Notes: generated by a model from the letters alone, not told the origin. Numbered from the stretch's first letter, positions 12,564-24,954 are shown. The stretch is DNA of 64,000 bases from Anticarsia gemmatalis (GCF_050436995.1 NC_134767.1:4650001-4714000), one strand, 5' to 3'. Made by a program: numbers and translations.

Positions 12564-12686
12564 TAACCCCCGGTTTCTGGGGTGCTTTTAGCGGTAGTTT
12601 ATCTATTCAATAGTGTCAAAATTCATACAAAAAAACGCTATTGCAAGATAAACTACCGTTAAATTTGTTCAGAAACCGGGGGTAAG
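12564..12686. mobile_element. Palindromic MITE, copy A
   Basis: Arms of about 50 bases: the left runs taacccccggtttctg ... ttagcggtagtttatctattcaatag, and the right carries the complement, gctattgcaagataaactaccg ... cagaaaccgggggtaa. Only about 20 bases separate the arms, so a transcript would fold into one long hairpin. Four further copies lie in the window (22.7, 45.3, 50.4, 51.2 kb). It is non-coding. Confidence 0.8.
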
Positions 12687-13224
12687 TAAGTAAAAAGACT
12701 ATATTATAGCAACAATATATTATGGTTTGTTGTAAACAAAGTACAAAAGTAAAAGCAAACACAGCCAGTATTGGCGCCGAAATATTAGACGGACAGTTAG
12801 TAAATCATGTTTAACCATCCAACCCTATAATTTAAGTGTTACAAACAAATTGATATTTATGAGCGGACACGCGAAAATTACATGCTACATGTATGCGCAC
12901 TATAAATTTCAACGGACGAAATTTTATGAATTACGAAAAGATCTTAAGATGATAATTTGGGGTTATCGAGTGTAGTATTTGTTATATGTATTAATTGAAG
13001 GGGTTGATGAAGGGTAATGTAATGATGATGTGCATTTTAGGTAAGCAACGATGGATGATTAGGTAACTTGTTGTCACAGACAAAAAGTAGATAATCTCAT
13101 TTCATTTTTGGATTAAAATATCTAAGGTACACCTTAGTGTTTATGAGTTTAAAAATAAAATTACAATTACAGATTACGGCCAAATTAAAAATAATATTTT
13201 ATTGGTTTACAGAATATATTTTTG

Positions 13225-13481
13225 ATAGCTGACCCGCGCAACTTCGCTTGCGTCACATTAGAGAGAATGGGTGAAATTTTCCCCGTTTTTGTAACATTTT
13301 TTACTGGTACTCAGCTCCTATTGGTTGTAGCGTGATGATATATAGCCTATAGTCTTCCTCAATAAATGGACTATCTAACACTGAAAGAATTTTTCAAATC
13401 GGACCAGTAGTTCCTGAGATTAGCGCGTTCAAACAAACAAACAAACAAACAAACTCTTCAGCTTTATAATATTAGTATAGA
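13225..13481 (-). mobile_element. Helitron-like non-autonomous element, copy 1
   Basis: In the element's orientation it starts TCTATACTAATATTATAAAG, continues into a GTTT tandem, 'gaacgcgctaatctcaggaactac' (across 13411-13435) and ends with the hairpin CGCAAGCGAAGTTGCG followed by cgggtcagCTAt. The 5' TC, a 3' stem-loop and a CTAG-type terminus are the Helitron signature; this copy has CTAT instead of CTAG. It closely matches the copies at 37.2, 56.2 and 62.2 kb. It lacks Rep/helicase coding sequence and so depends on an autonomous element elsewhere. Confidence 0.8.
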
Positions 13482-13489
13482 TTAAACTG

Positions 13490-15320
13490 GAAATAAACCC
13501 ACAATAAGCCAAGCAGTAATCATAGCAACTATCAGACTGCACCTCACCCATTGTAGAAAGATATCAACATAAAAAAGTTTGTCACTTTATTTTTCACACG
13601 AATTTAATCATCACGTCATACTTCCTATATCTATGTCAAATGCATTACTGAATGCAGCTCTTTCACCGCAATTACTTTCACGGTAAGAAACACGTTAAAG
13701 CCAAAGATTCTGTACACTACACACGATTACAAGAGATTGGGAACGAATCGTACGTGTATTCACCGCACTATACAAAGAGCAATCAAAGAATATCGCTATA
13801 ACCGCATATTATTATGATAGACCACAGAGAAACTTTGTGAAATCAGTTACCTGTATTGAGAAGTTGATGAAAGAGAATTTCTAATATATGCCTTTGAATA
13901 AAGCCAATAGTCGAACCTAAAGACCGAAAAGATTTCTTGAATCTTCAACCAATAAAGTATGAAGAGTTTTTATTTGTCTAAGAGAAGCCTCTATTTTCCC
14001 CGACATAATAATATATGTATAACTTTGCTTAATTTTAACTTAAATCGTTTAGTAGATTAGCCTCCAAAGCAAACAGACTAACGTATTCATTTGGATTAAC
14101 AATAATACAGTAGAATTAAAAAAAAACAGCCCAATATTATTTATTCCTTTACCAAATATCAGAGCAATAAAATTATAAAAATGCTTAACGTGTTACATTC
14201 CATGTAAATGCCATTATAAGTATCTAAACCCATGACCATTATCAAATCTCCAAATGCAAATCTACAATCCTCATAATTGCAAGCCCTTTGCAAGAATAAA
14301 ATAAAACAAAATAATGTTAGTTCAACGCAAGAGACGTCTTAAATAATATTTTGTGAGACGTTTATATGTGTTATGAGTGTAATGTATGTATCATAATATG
14401 TTCATATAAATATATGGTACTTACTAGTACCAGCTGTGGTTAGTACTAAACATTGTAATTTAACGTAATCTATTGGGTAGGTGGGATTTTTAAAGCCTTT
14501 TCGCAAGTGCGTGCATAGTTATGTATACCATTATTTTAATGTGTTATTCCTTACATTGCAGTACACTATTGCAACGTTGGAAATATCATTTTTATAGAGT
14601 ATTTTCTTTAGAACGAATTTCTATTATGAGAAGTTATAAACAATACTCATAAAATACACTCAAAAACTAGTTTTTTTTTTAAATCAGAAAGCAAAGTACA
14701 TCTCATCACATCACATAATATGTTCATTCGTATGCACACGTATGATTGATTAAAATACAATTTCACGTGCTTTCTCCGTTCCAATTAACGCAATATAATA
14801 AAAGTAAAATGCATGTAATACAAGTCAAAAGAATCACCCATCGTAAAACTATGAACTTTAACAACTCAACAAAAACATCACTCAAACATGATTTATACAC
14901 ATGTTAAGAAGGTGACAATAATTTTAATGACTTTTTCACGAGAGCCACGCTTGACCAGCTTTCGAGTTGTAAGCAAATAAACCAAATTAAACATTTTTAA
15001 AAACCTTTTTTATTTACTCTATCTTTAAACCGCTTAAAATATTCACTTCCATTGCATCTTAAACCAACAGAAATAAAAAAGAAAAACATTTTTTTCCGTC
15101 TGTCAAAAATTTTGACGGATCGCTTTGTCGAGGATCCGATTTCATAATTTGTTTGAGCATTCTCTCCCGATGTCGATTGTATTCTTGATTAAATAGTTCA
15201 GCTTCTTTTAATAAAGTTCCGTTTTTTGTTGGTAGAAAAAATATATCGGAGAATTTCATTTGAGATTTCGTTTTAAGGTTTGTTTATTTCTAATTTAAAA
15301 ATTTAAAATCTACTGTCTCT
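13490..15320. other. Non-coding, nothing recognised
   Basis: No gene or repeat terminus recognised. The minus-strand frame at 15059-15259 (66 codons) lacks a recognisable domain. Confidence 0.5.
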
Positions 15321-15324
15321 GTGT

Positions 15325-15515
15325 ATCACGGTTCTCGCGAGATCGCGGATTCGATTTGTAGGTCGGTGCTATGTAACGATTTTTCTCAATAGAAGCCTAG
15401 GTTAGTAACACACCCAGTATGTATATATGGCAATAGGCTCACCCTATATAACATAAGACTAGCATTGCTAATGGCGAAACGTGGGTGTACCTTCACCTTT
15501 GGGTTTAAAAGGCGC
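15325..15515 (+). mobile_element. SINE-like element (diverged)
   Basis: A B-box-like motif gcggattcgatttgt (15345-15359) follows 'cacggttctcgcgagatc', and the 3' part reads 'gcattgctaatggcgaaacgtgggtgtaccttcacct', which I recall from lepidopteran SINE tails. No intact A box and no poly(A) are seen. Confidence 0.45.
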
Positions 15516-15519
15516 AATA

Positions 15520-17075
15520 GTATATTTCTAATTTTATCTACTAAAAAGTAACTTGAGTGGAATAAACCAGAACAAAAACCTCAAAGCAGAAGTCCGCAGT
15601 AGGTTTGTATAAAAACGAGTAAGGTCAAGTGGCCTTTGGTCAGTGAAAGACTTGTCATTCATACTCGCTATATGAATCACGAACACTCGACGCATGAATG
15701 AAGTTAGGATTTCTACGTTTCGTATATATTATTCTATTTCGTGGCATAAAAATCTTCTACTTGTGGTTGAACTTGACACGATATTAAATAGTGGTTTAAT
15801 TTGCTTATGTCTAGGAATAGTAATGAATGAACGTATATACGTTTAGAATGTATGAACGTATCAACATATGAATTTTGGAGTATTGAATTTGAAAAATATA
15901 TTGCGCTGACCAATTTATCATATTATTATCCTTGATTACAATTTGATAGCTTGCTGTCTGTTTAGAAGTAATCAATGAAATAATAAAATAAATCTGTTTC
16001 TTGAAACTTTAAACTCTATGGAGGAGAGGCCAAATATTAGAGTTATAAAAACTTATCAAAAGTAACATACACACATACTTAAAATCACGTTTCTTTCCGA
16101 TAGGGGTTGGCAGATGTTAGAAAAGTAACATTATCAGTATTTCACAGACATATTGCACTTTTACTACATTCGTTCGTAACAACGAATACAGACGCATCAT
16201 TTAGTCTCCCTCTCCAACCGAAGCCTCAATGGCTCTCCGATTTTACAACCAAATTAAAACATGGCTCGTTTAATGCCCCCATCAAATCTATAGCCTTATT
16301 AAAGCCAGCTACGGTCTTTTATTGCTGTGTCGAAGGCATCCTGTATAACGTCATTATTATAATGGTATTATACCATTTTGTTATAATAGTGCCTTTTGAG
16401 GCAATGGAAAATACGGAAGCAATCACTTGATCTAAATTTCCTATTCTCGGAGTCTGTATCATTGAGAAGCCAGCGTTCGACATTAAAAGTTACTTAAAAT
16501 AGTACTTGAGGAATACGCTAAAGGCGTAAATTAATTTTACTCATAAAATTTCTGGTCTATTCAATTGTCGATAATAATAGTAAATAACCAATCTGATTTA
16601 AAAAGTAACTAGAAATTTACTGTTTACTTCATTGAAATTTACTGTTTACTTCATTTGAGTCTCATATTCTTATATCCACCACTAAAATGGCAATCTTTAA
16701 TAAAAATTATAACTAAATATCGTATAGTGAAACAGGAAAGACTACACAGCTTACTCCACTCAAGCAATGTCAAAAACGAAAATGAAACCAAGAAACAAAA
16801 CAAAAAGATGCAAAAATAAACAAATGGCATTTGACTTTCAAAACCAAAACCTTTTAATACAACTGTCGCAATACATCTAAATCGTTTAACCACAAACTAC
16901 GAGACAACTTTATTTCCAGACCGCAAACAAAAACACATTCAAACACATTTGTGTACGAATCAATCAACATTTCACGTGGCAAAGGAACGTTACGTAATCT
17001 CATTAAAATGTCAGAGATCAACAATCGGACCTCAGGGTACAGTCGCGCTCAAGTGCCTTCCAATAGTTTATATTT
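15520..17075. other. Non-coding; tandem duplication and hairpin
   Basis: A 22-base unit (gaaatttactgtttacttcatt) is duplicated head to tail at 16612-16655. An imperfect inverted repeat, attataatggtat / ataccattttgttataat, spans about 16349-16387. A fragment of the 'ggtaggcagagacc' repeat is at about 16098. The 107-codon frame at 16107-16430 (+) has no recognisable domain. Confidence 0.45.
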
Positions 17076-17080
17076 TTTAT

Positions 17081-17192
17081 CCCCAACCCGCACTTGGCCA
17101 GCGTGGTGGACTCAAGGCCTAACCGTCATCACGGGAGGACACCCTTGCCCAGCAGTGGGACATTAATGGGTTAAATTAATTATTTATTTATT
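17081..17192 (+). mobile_element. SINE/LINE 3' tail, 'gcccagcagtgggac' family, copy 1
   Basis: The blocks 'ccccaacccgcacttggcc', 'agcgtggtggactcaaggcc', 'cccttgcccagcagtgggac' and 'attaatgggttaaa' run in order and end in an ATTT-rich tail. This tail is very widespread in lepidopteran genomes. The copy at 47371-47475 is nearly identical. A partial second unit (gcgtggtggactaggcg) follows at about 17210. Confidence 0.75.
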
Positions 17193-17323
17193 TTATTAAT
17201 CGCGTGGTACGCGTGGTGGACTAGGCGAGCGTCAAATCCTCACGACACTATTTTTATTTTTAAATATTGCATTATGCATTTGTCTCCCATTTAACATGTA
17301 GCGCGATTCTATCTAGTCAATAC

Positions 17324-17817
17324 TAGTGAATGCAATCCCGATCTCGCGGGATCCCGATCTCGCGAGATCCCGTGTATTTTTTCGGGATCAATCCCGAAGC
17401 ATAATATGACGAGATCCCGTTCGGGATTGTCGGAGAGGGCATTTTCAGCAGCTGGCTACATTGCAATAGACTTAAGATGCCGATTAGAAGCTAGTACTAT
17501 TGATACACTTTGTATTTTAAGAGGCTACTTTCAAAATGCCATGTGATTACTTTTTATTTTGATCTCCTGGAGCTACACCTACTTTTTTGATCATGTTCAT
17601 GTTATTACACCTGTTAATTATGTTACGTTTTCTTTCAAATAATAATTTATTGCATTCACCACACTATCACACACATATTACATTAAACAAGCCGTTCGAA
17701 TTGTATTATTTTTACTAACTAGACGGGATCCCGAAAATCTGGGGATCCCGCGGGATTGATATTTCTGATCGCGAGGGATCTCGAGTTGACGATCTCGAGT
17801 CGGGATTGCATTCCCTA
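17324..17817 (+). mobile_element. hAT-family deletion derivative with perfect 8-bp target duplication
   Basis: Flanked by a perfect 8-bp direct repeat GTCAATAC (17316-17323 and 17818-17825), the duplication length of hAT transposons. The inverted termini TAGTGAATGCAATCCCGA and TAGGGAATGCAATCCCGA differ at one base. Just inside both ends lie clusters of GGGATCCCG and GATCTCGCGAGATC palindromes (17336-17425, 17740-17810), likely transposase-binding subterminal repeats. The interior keeps the last 38 codons of a transposase (17430-17546). The element is 494 bp and is not autonomous. Confidence 0.88.
17430..17546 (+). pseudogene. hAT transposase C-terminal dimerisation remnant
   Basis: Reads in one frame to a TGA stop: SERAFSAAGYI, then an R-C-R-L stretch, then STIDTLCILRGYFQ. 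The SER-FS-AG start and the R-x-R-L...L-L spacing are those of the hAT C-terminal dimerisation region, which ends the transposase near the element's 3' end as it does here. Everything upstream (BED finger, RNase H-like DDE core) has been deleted, with the left subterminal repeats joined directly to it. No frameshift or premature stop is present within the 38 codons. Confidence 0.8.
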
Positions 17818-17974
17818 GTCAATACCATCGAGTGTCGAAAGTTTGACATTTAAAATGTGCTGCACAAATAGTTCCTTCCGCTCCCGCTAGGGACGCAGAC
17901 CTAATTTTAATTCATTTTTTTCGATAGCAAGCCGGTTGTCACTAGTCGATAGTAGTAGAAAATCGCACAACCTA

Positions 17975-19905
17975 TGGTAAATGATAATGAAGATAAGGAT
18001 GTTAAATATGCCTATCCAAGGGTCACCCATTTATTCTGCCTCTGAAAGTTCCGGGATTGTATTTAATTAGTATTGAATTTGTAATAAGTGGCTTTGCTGT
18101 GTATATAGAACTTCATTATAAATGGAATTGAGTAGGCGTGGAAACTGACCGCAGCTATGATTGAAACAAATGAGAGAACTATTGTTTTGTGAAGGTAGAG
18201 TCTTGAATAAATGATTTGTATATTATTTCACGATTGTGTTCTTAAGGTAACTCTTATTAATTAGCAATTATAATGTAATACAATGTGTTCCTAGAATATT
18301 TACTTATTTACAATTTATTTCAAATACATTACTTGTGATAGAGGGTCCTAATTTGCAGTTTTGTCATAAAGTTCTTGATGTTACTTATATTTCTATTTAA
18401 ATTGCAATCTTAAGTCAAAAATAAATCACATAACAAGAGATGTGGATGCATTTGTGGTTTCAACTGTACAATTGTAATCAATCTCAAACGTCATTCGATA
18501 GTATTTGGTTTTTTATTCAAATATTTAATTTCGTTGAAAGCGTACGGGCAGGTGGCCAGTATTTTATATTGTTCCTTTTTTAAGTATTGATGTCATAAAC
18601 AAACTATTTTAATTGATGGTTCATGATATAGGGTGCTGGGATCTCGGCAGTGACTCATTCAGATTTTTTCATTCATTTTATTGGATTTAAATAGTAGGAA
18701 TTGATTATATTTGAATTCCTGGGACTAGCGAGAAGTGGACCGTTGTAATTTTGTGTTTATGGCAATGATATGTGATTGATGTATTTCTAAATTAAAGGCT
18801 TTAAATTTGAGCTTACTAAAAAGGTAGTTTATGCCGTCGTATCTTATTCCTGAATTTAAAAAAATATACTCGATAGAAGAATGTTTTGAAATATTGTAAC
18901 TTGTATAAAAAGCAATCACCTGTTACTTATATTTTATACCTTAGACTATAAATGCAACCTTAAAAGTATTTGCAAACAAAATCGCACATTTAATTCTAGA
19001 ATTCACATCCTTGTTAATCCTCTAATTCAGAAACTTTATAGTGGACATTAACACATCGTCATAAGGCCTATAATTGCTTGCAATATTTGTGTAAAGTTCA
19101 GAAAATTTTACTTTATATCAATCTTATTTTTAACTTTAATATTTAGGTGATAAAGTTGATAATTGTCTGAAGGTATAATCGTAAACACAAGTCGAATGTT
19201 TTCATACTTTGTGAGTGCATAATAACGTATACTGTTTATGATTTCACATGTGTTCGCGAGTGTACTTCTTTGTCGTGATTTGTTCTACCAAGTACATAGT
19301 ATATGCAAAATGTAGTCATATTAAATTGGTGTTTTATTTTCAAGGAATTCTTCCCTGATGTTGTTTGCAAAGGAAGTATCATGTAAATGTAAGTTATCAT
19401 ATCATTTTAAAACCAACAATGTTTTCTCGTATCCATAAGAAATAAGAGTAGGGACATTGTAGATATTTTATTATTTTGAAGTAAAGTAAATAATTCTCTT
19501 AACTGAATTATAAAATACATAAGATATTGAATAAGAGTTCAACAAAGGATAGATCATTGACAATGCCAATTATAATTCAATCTTATTAAAAAAATGACAC
19601 TTGGATCGTAACGAGATGAATGAATGTGGACTTATTATCAACTACCTACCTAAAACAATAACCAAACCAATCTTGAGATTCAGTTGAAGAATATCGCATC
19701 TTATAGCTTATACGGTAGATATAAGTCAATAGTTAACGTTGCTATGACAACGGCTTGCAAACAACCTTTAGCGATTATCATTAATTTTAAAAGATAAAAT
19801 TATAAAACTAGTCTCTAAGAATATGCTCCAACTATTTAGTAACCTTTTGTACGACTACTCATAGTTCTCAACACTTCGAAACCTATTTAATATTAATATT
19901 AACAT
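17975..19905. other. Non-coding, nothing recognised
   Basis: A+T-rich. The minus-strand frame at 18725-18919 (64 codons) has no recognisable motif. Confidence 0.5.
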
Positions 19906-19910
19906 GGGCG

Positions 19911-20125
19911 GTGACAGCTTAGCAGTTTAACCGGTCGCCTCCCACGGCTGAGTTTCGGGTTTGAATCTAACAACTGACTTTTTGAAGTTGTCCGGTTATT
20001 AGATTTTAATTGTGAGTTGCATGTTGTAAGCAAATATGAAGATTTTATAAGCGTTTTCATTGTCTTTATAATAAGATGTGTTCATCCACAACTGGTCAGT
20101 TGCGCTAGTAAGATGAAGGATTAAA
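19911..20125 (+). mobile_element. tRNA-derived SINE (second family)
   Basis: An A-box-like stretch (ttagcagtttaaccgg, 19919-19934) and a B box (gggtttgaatc, 19957-19967) are spaced about as in a tRNA head. The body is 'gttgtccggttattagattttaattgtg', different from the 49.7/54.0 kb family. It ends near 'ggattaaattaattaaaaag'. No intact cloverleaf is expected. Confidence 0.55.
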
Positions 20126-20404
20126 TTAATTAAAAAGAAATAAATACACCAAAAAATGAGCAAAGTGCCAAAAAATAAAATATGTCACCAAAGACTTTAT
20201 TAAAGTAAATAAGGCAAGAGTAATGACAATATTTGAAAATCACATGCAACTAAAAAAACCTTAGTTTATCCGCTACGACAGTAACCTTTTTTCTACAACT
20301 TTCAATCATTAATAATCATTTGCAAAATTTAAAATCCTGCTCCAAACCTATTTATAAACTATTAATTTGTTATATTTTCAACTCGTGTTTATAAAGTTCA
20401 ACTA

Positions 20405-20710
20405 AAGGATTCTTCCGGTTGCGAGTGAAAGTATTCATTCAAATAAAAAACGACGTGGCTCTCCCAAAGGTAAATTGTCGTGCACATCAGCTACTGCAAT
20501 TTGTCGCTGTTTCAAATGCAGCCCAACTACGTCATCACATTCCGACTAGTGCGGTGGTCGTAAAAGCAGAGAGTATCGGGAGGGCGTCAATTTCCAATTT
20601 ATTTTTTCCCCACCGTTGCAGGCCCGGTGCAGTAAAGTTGAAATCGTAAAGTTACGACGTCTGGCCCCCGTGCCCGTACTATGTGATGCGATTGTGCGTT
20701 ATCTCGTGCC
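20405..20710. other. Locally G+C-rich stretch, identity unknown
   Basis: The sequence between 20440 and 20700 is noticeably richer in G+C and CpG than its surroundings (for example 'gcaggcccggtgcagt', 'ctggcccccgtgcccg'). A 76-codon open frame runs 20419-20649 on the plus strand but begins with TTG rather than ATG and shows no domain. It could be an untranslated exon or an old mobile-element insertion; I cannot tell which. Confidence 0.3.
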
Positions 20711-20714
20711 TATG

Positions 20715-22675
20715 GCAAAATGTCAGAGCTCTATGTCCAAATAATACTTGAATTTATGACAAATTTATTTGAGGTTTACCGTTTTTATGATTAGGACGAT
20801 AACCTCCAAACTTAAGGTTGTATAATAATATATTGAGTGGTCTTCATAAAGTATAAAATTTAAAGAAAAAATAATAGAAATTCTTGGTTTGTAAAGGTTG
20901 GTTTCGCAAATAAAGAATATGAATTTGAAAGTTTCTCTATTTCTCCTTCAATATTTTTCCTTCGTTAACACACTAAACACATTTCTCATTATTAATATTT
21001 TATCGTGTTATATACAAAATTCACTTCATAAGGTTCTAAAATAAATATTTAAAAGTGAAACTATCGCAAACGACATCACCTGTATCGCTAGCGCTATTCA
21101 AAGTCTCATGGTACAGGGTGGTCCTACAATAATTTACTAAGGATAATAGACATTCATTTTTCACTAGTTCAAATTGGACATGGTCTGGCTTTTTTGTTGT
21201 ACGTCTTAGAGGGGACCCCTAAATTACACCTTGAATCCCCTTTGATGATTTCGAATAAATTTTTTATTGTTTTTTGAATTTTATATGAAGCGAGTTTTCT
21301 GATTTTGTATGATGCGTCTACGGTAGATTTATGACCAAATATATATTTGTTTTCGCGTTTCTTAATAACATTATTAAAATTTATAAAAGTGTGAGATCTA
21401 TCTAAAAATATTTCTTTTCATTGATGTTTTTATACCCAGTTTACCTAACATTCTTGCTAATCATACATGCTTAGGCAATTGTAAATAGGTAATCATGATT
21501 ACCGCACTTGTACAATATAATAGCGCTGATTACATTTCTTACAGAAATATCAAGTCAATTTACTTCTATTGAAAGTACAAATGTAAACTCGCAATTATTA
21601 TTATCTTGATACTTTAAACTTACAGATGATTAAATTTTATTAAAATTATTACTAAGAAACCAAATACGAAACACATAACTCTCTTTTTATACCGAATCGG
21701 GTAACAAGCAAGGGAAGCATCTCCAAAAGTGACGAAATCTTACCCCCGGCTAATAAAGAAAGCTATATGAAACATAAGTCCGTGTTCAGGGGTTGAATTA
21801 TGCGTAGGGGTTGTTTTACGATCAATTTCATTTTTACAGTCCTACACCATCAGTGGGGATGAATCAAACAGAAATGATGGGGATATATCGTAAACTAAAA
21901 TTGTTAGGTGTAAATATTTTTTCCATGGAAGAGGAACTCAAGAATTTTCTTGAAGTGCAAAGATAACCAGATCTCTTCAATTTTTTACTCTCAAAGAGGC
22001 TTAGTAAGAAAAGGGAAGTTTCATTCATAAGGGCTAAAACAACAAAAAACTTAATGCACAGCCGCCTGAATTTATTGAATAACCGAAAAATATGGCTGTC
22101 ATTGTAGATGCACAAACAAGTCGCTGAAACATAAAGCCCACTCTAACTCGAAACTTTAGATGTGTTACACTTAAAATTAAAGTTCAATTTCTATTTTATA
22201 CTATCACCTCCTCTTATCGCATACTATCAAACACTACACACCATATTAATGGAAAGAAATCACCAAAACACGGTCACCAACTATCATCATACATTACCAC
22301 TTACACTAGCAAAACAATCACAAAACAAAACAGAACATTCGACCAATAAATAGACAAAGTCGAATGTCAAGGATTTATAAACACGGTTTCACTTTCAGTG
22401 AGCCCATTGACGCCAGTTTGTTACAAGATTAACCTTTAAGCTATTTTGTTCAAGTTATTTCACACGATCTGTATCGAACACGAATAACTTTAAGTTAAGT
22501 TGTCTGTTTGAACGACAGATGTCTGGAAACTGTGAAAAAAGTACGTAATTGAGACTGTTACATGGATATTTTAGGGGTGATTGTTGGGACTGCTTCCTGA
22601 ATAAGATAGGTGCCAATTACTTAATGTCCGAAAAAAAACGAAAAATACTCCTTCTTTTACATTTTATACTTTAGT
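20715..22675. other. Non-coding, nothing recognised
   Basis: No coding signal was recognised. The stretch 21690-21860 has unusual words (acccccggctaataaag, gcgtaggggttg, accatcagtgggg) that may be an old repeat but matched nothing else in the window. Confidence 0.45.
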
Positions 22676-22679
22676 TCAT

Positions 22680-22762
22680 TAACCCCTGGTTTCTGAGTAT
22701 ATTTAGCGGTGGTTTATTCAATAGTGTCAAAACTCAGTTAAAATAACGCTAACCGGGGGTAA
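22680..22762. mobile_element. Palindromic MITE, copy B (internally deleted)
   Basis: The left arm is nearly complete (taacccctggtttctgag ... ttagcggtggtttattcaatag). The right arm is reduced to 'aataacgctaaccgggggtaa', so about 40 bases have been lost and the long hairpin can no longer form. Confidence 0.75.
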
Positions 22763-22764
22763 GC

Positions 22765-24950
22765 TGTCTTTCGACGGCACATGCATTTTAACTGTTTAAA
22801 TAATTGTTTAATAATGGGTATAAATTAGGTGAAAACTTAAATATCCTATTGAGTTGTAATGACACTATCCGCAGCTTAGCATTTTTTATAGACATTAGAT
22901 CAGACAGGATTGAAATCAATTAAATTTTCACGCTAATGTTCTGCCGATTATAGCAACATCTTCAAATTAAAGAAGCAATTAATTCTCATGCTGTTTCAAT
23001 CTTACCACAGTGTTTGACATATCGACATATAAACCTTTAAGAAATATTAAATAACATTTCAAAAACAAAGAAGTGTTGAAACAAAAGCTTATTAAACTTT
23101 AAAATTATAGAATACTATACTGTAATTCGTATCTTTTTTCCTTGATTTCACTATTTTTTTAAACTTTCCTACATCCGCCAACTGTCATACAATTTAAATA
23201 CAACAAAATAATAAATAATTCCGGAAACCACAAGCCAATTGATGTATCCCATTAGTATAAAATATCAGTTTGTATGAAACGCTCTCACGAAGGGCGGGAC
23301 CGACCGCAATCATTCCTCACTTTTGTTCCGAGAGAAACTTATTTGCAATGGACCTTATACTTTTCTTGTAATTACATGCTGTTTAAATTGTAAGTTCGAA
23401 CGATATTTTGTGGTGAAGTCATTTTGTATAATGTACTTTTTTAATAACTTATATTTTTTTTTAGTTATTTCCCTGTCATTGTCTCATTGCTGAGTTCGTG
23501 TTTTTTTTATACGTGTACAGGAGTAAGCTATAATATAATCAAAAACCCTATTAAACCCCTAACCATATATAACCATCACTGCACAAGTAGATATGAATTA
23601 GTAAATGGAGTACCAATTAGGTAAGTATTAAACAACTCTTGGAAACCCTCAAAAAAGTTTGAAATATTATCCTAAAACTGCAGCTTTTCTAAATCGTTCA
23701 TACTTACATTTTACTTATGTATAAATTCTTTGCTACCTCAAAAAATAAATATAAACACAAGGAAAACCAAGGAAAATTCACAATGTTAATCTGCACTCCC
23801 CACAAAGAGCAAACGTCCAAACGGCCAATCTCGGTTGTCGTATTACTATTAAAAGTTGTGAAGTTAATTGTTAATCCCTTGAGCGACCGCTCGGAAACAA
23901 TTGTAACGACAGGCCTCTTAGTATTTTCATAATAACCCATTAAGAGACTGCTTTATACCAACTGCTTTTACTGTATTAATGTATTTTACGGACGGGAAGT
24001 CAAAATGTTATAGGAATGAAATAATCTTTATTTGTTTTTCTATTTAATTTACACAAGGCTCCTTTACTTCAGACAGAGGTATAGAACGTATTTTTCTCAC
24101 ATCAGGCCAAGTTACTTGCAGATTCTTCTCTTAGTTTTAGAAATGATTTAACATAGATAGCGCTATAGCCGCCAATCACTATAGGGTTTACGTATTCTAT
24201 TAACTATCAAGAACCTTACTTGTTTTTCTTTGAGATAATAACCTTGCCTTGCACTAACGTGACCGCACTACCTAGAACGAAGCTAAATATTTTGCTGCGG
24301 CTTAATTTATATTACTATTTAATAATCATTTTCGAGCTGAATTGTCGATCTTCCATCGCTAGACTAACACAACTATCGTCGATCGTTATAAATAAACTAA
24401 ATTAATACATGCATATCTAAAACACATCGGCATTGAGCTCAATAAATCAATTTTATCAAAAGCGGAGTAACGAAACCTGTTCAAAACCAATTAGTAGATA
24501 TCGGAAACTAACTAATTAGGACGCGATGTATATTCATTCCACTATTCTGTGTATTCTAGTTATTTGATCGTTATTGTTCGAAATAAAAATGTTTTGACGC
24601 TTGCTATATAGGTTAAGTGCAAATCAAACTTGATCAATTAAAAGTTGTTGCATTGAAACTGGCTGGAACAATTAATGAATTGGTGTACGGAAAAAAGAAA
24701 ATGTTATATTGATTTTTTTTAATATTTCTATAGACAGAATATGGAATATTTGTATTATTTATTGCGTATATTGAATTCAATTTAAACGCTGTAATGTTGT
24801 AATTTAGTTATTAATTTATATATTTTAATATAGTAGATATGTGATATCGAGTGAGTAATTTTAGAGTTCCGCTCGTAAATAAATAAAATACTTTCATTTT
24901 TCGGGTGCAAAATTAACATAAAACTGTTTTTTCGGCAATTTTATTTATTA
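22765..24950. other. Non-coding, nothing recognised
   Basis: A+T-rich. Overlapping open frames on both strands at 23704-23940 are mirror frames of the same stretch, without domains. Confidence 0.5.
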
Positions 24951-24954
24951 TGTC

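Larger units (their letters stand above)
17295..17972. mobile_element. MITE 'GTAGCAC', second copy, split by a hAT insertion
   Basis: The left end 'catgtagcgcgattct' (17295-17310) and the right end 'tagaaaatcgcacaacc' (17956-17972) are the inverted termini of the MITE seen whole at 9981-10152, here in the opposite orientation. The internal blocks 'cgacactcg ... acattttaaatgt' and 'ccggctagctat' are both found, complemented, to the right of the insertion (17832-17855 and 17920-17935). Removing 17324-17817 and one copy of the 8-bp duplication restores a continuous MITE. This fixes the order of events: the MITE inserted first, the hAT later. Confidence 0.7.

Noticed and set aside
12564..12690. 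piggyBac-type TTAA duplication for the palindromic MITE
   Set aside because: TTAA is present at some ends only (for example near 22679 and 51280) and is absent at others, so it may be part of the terminal sequence rather than a target duplication.
16107..16430. 107-codon plus-strand open frame
   Set aside because: Starts with TTG rather than ATG, overlaps a repeat fragment at its left end, and shows no domain.
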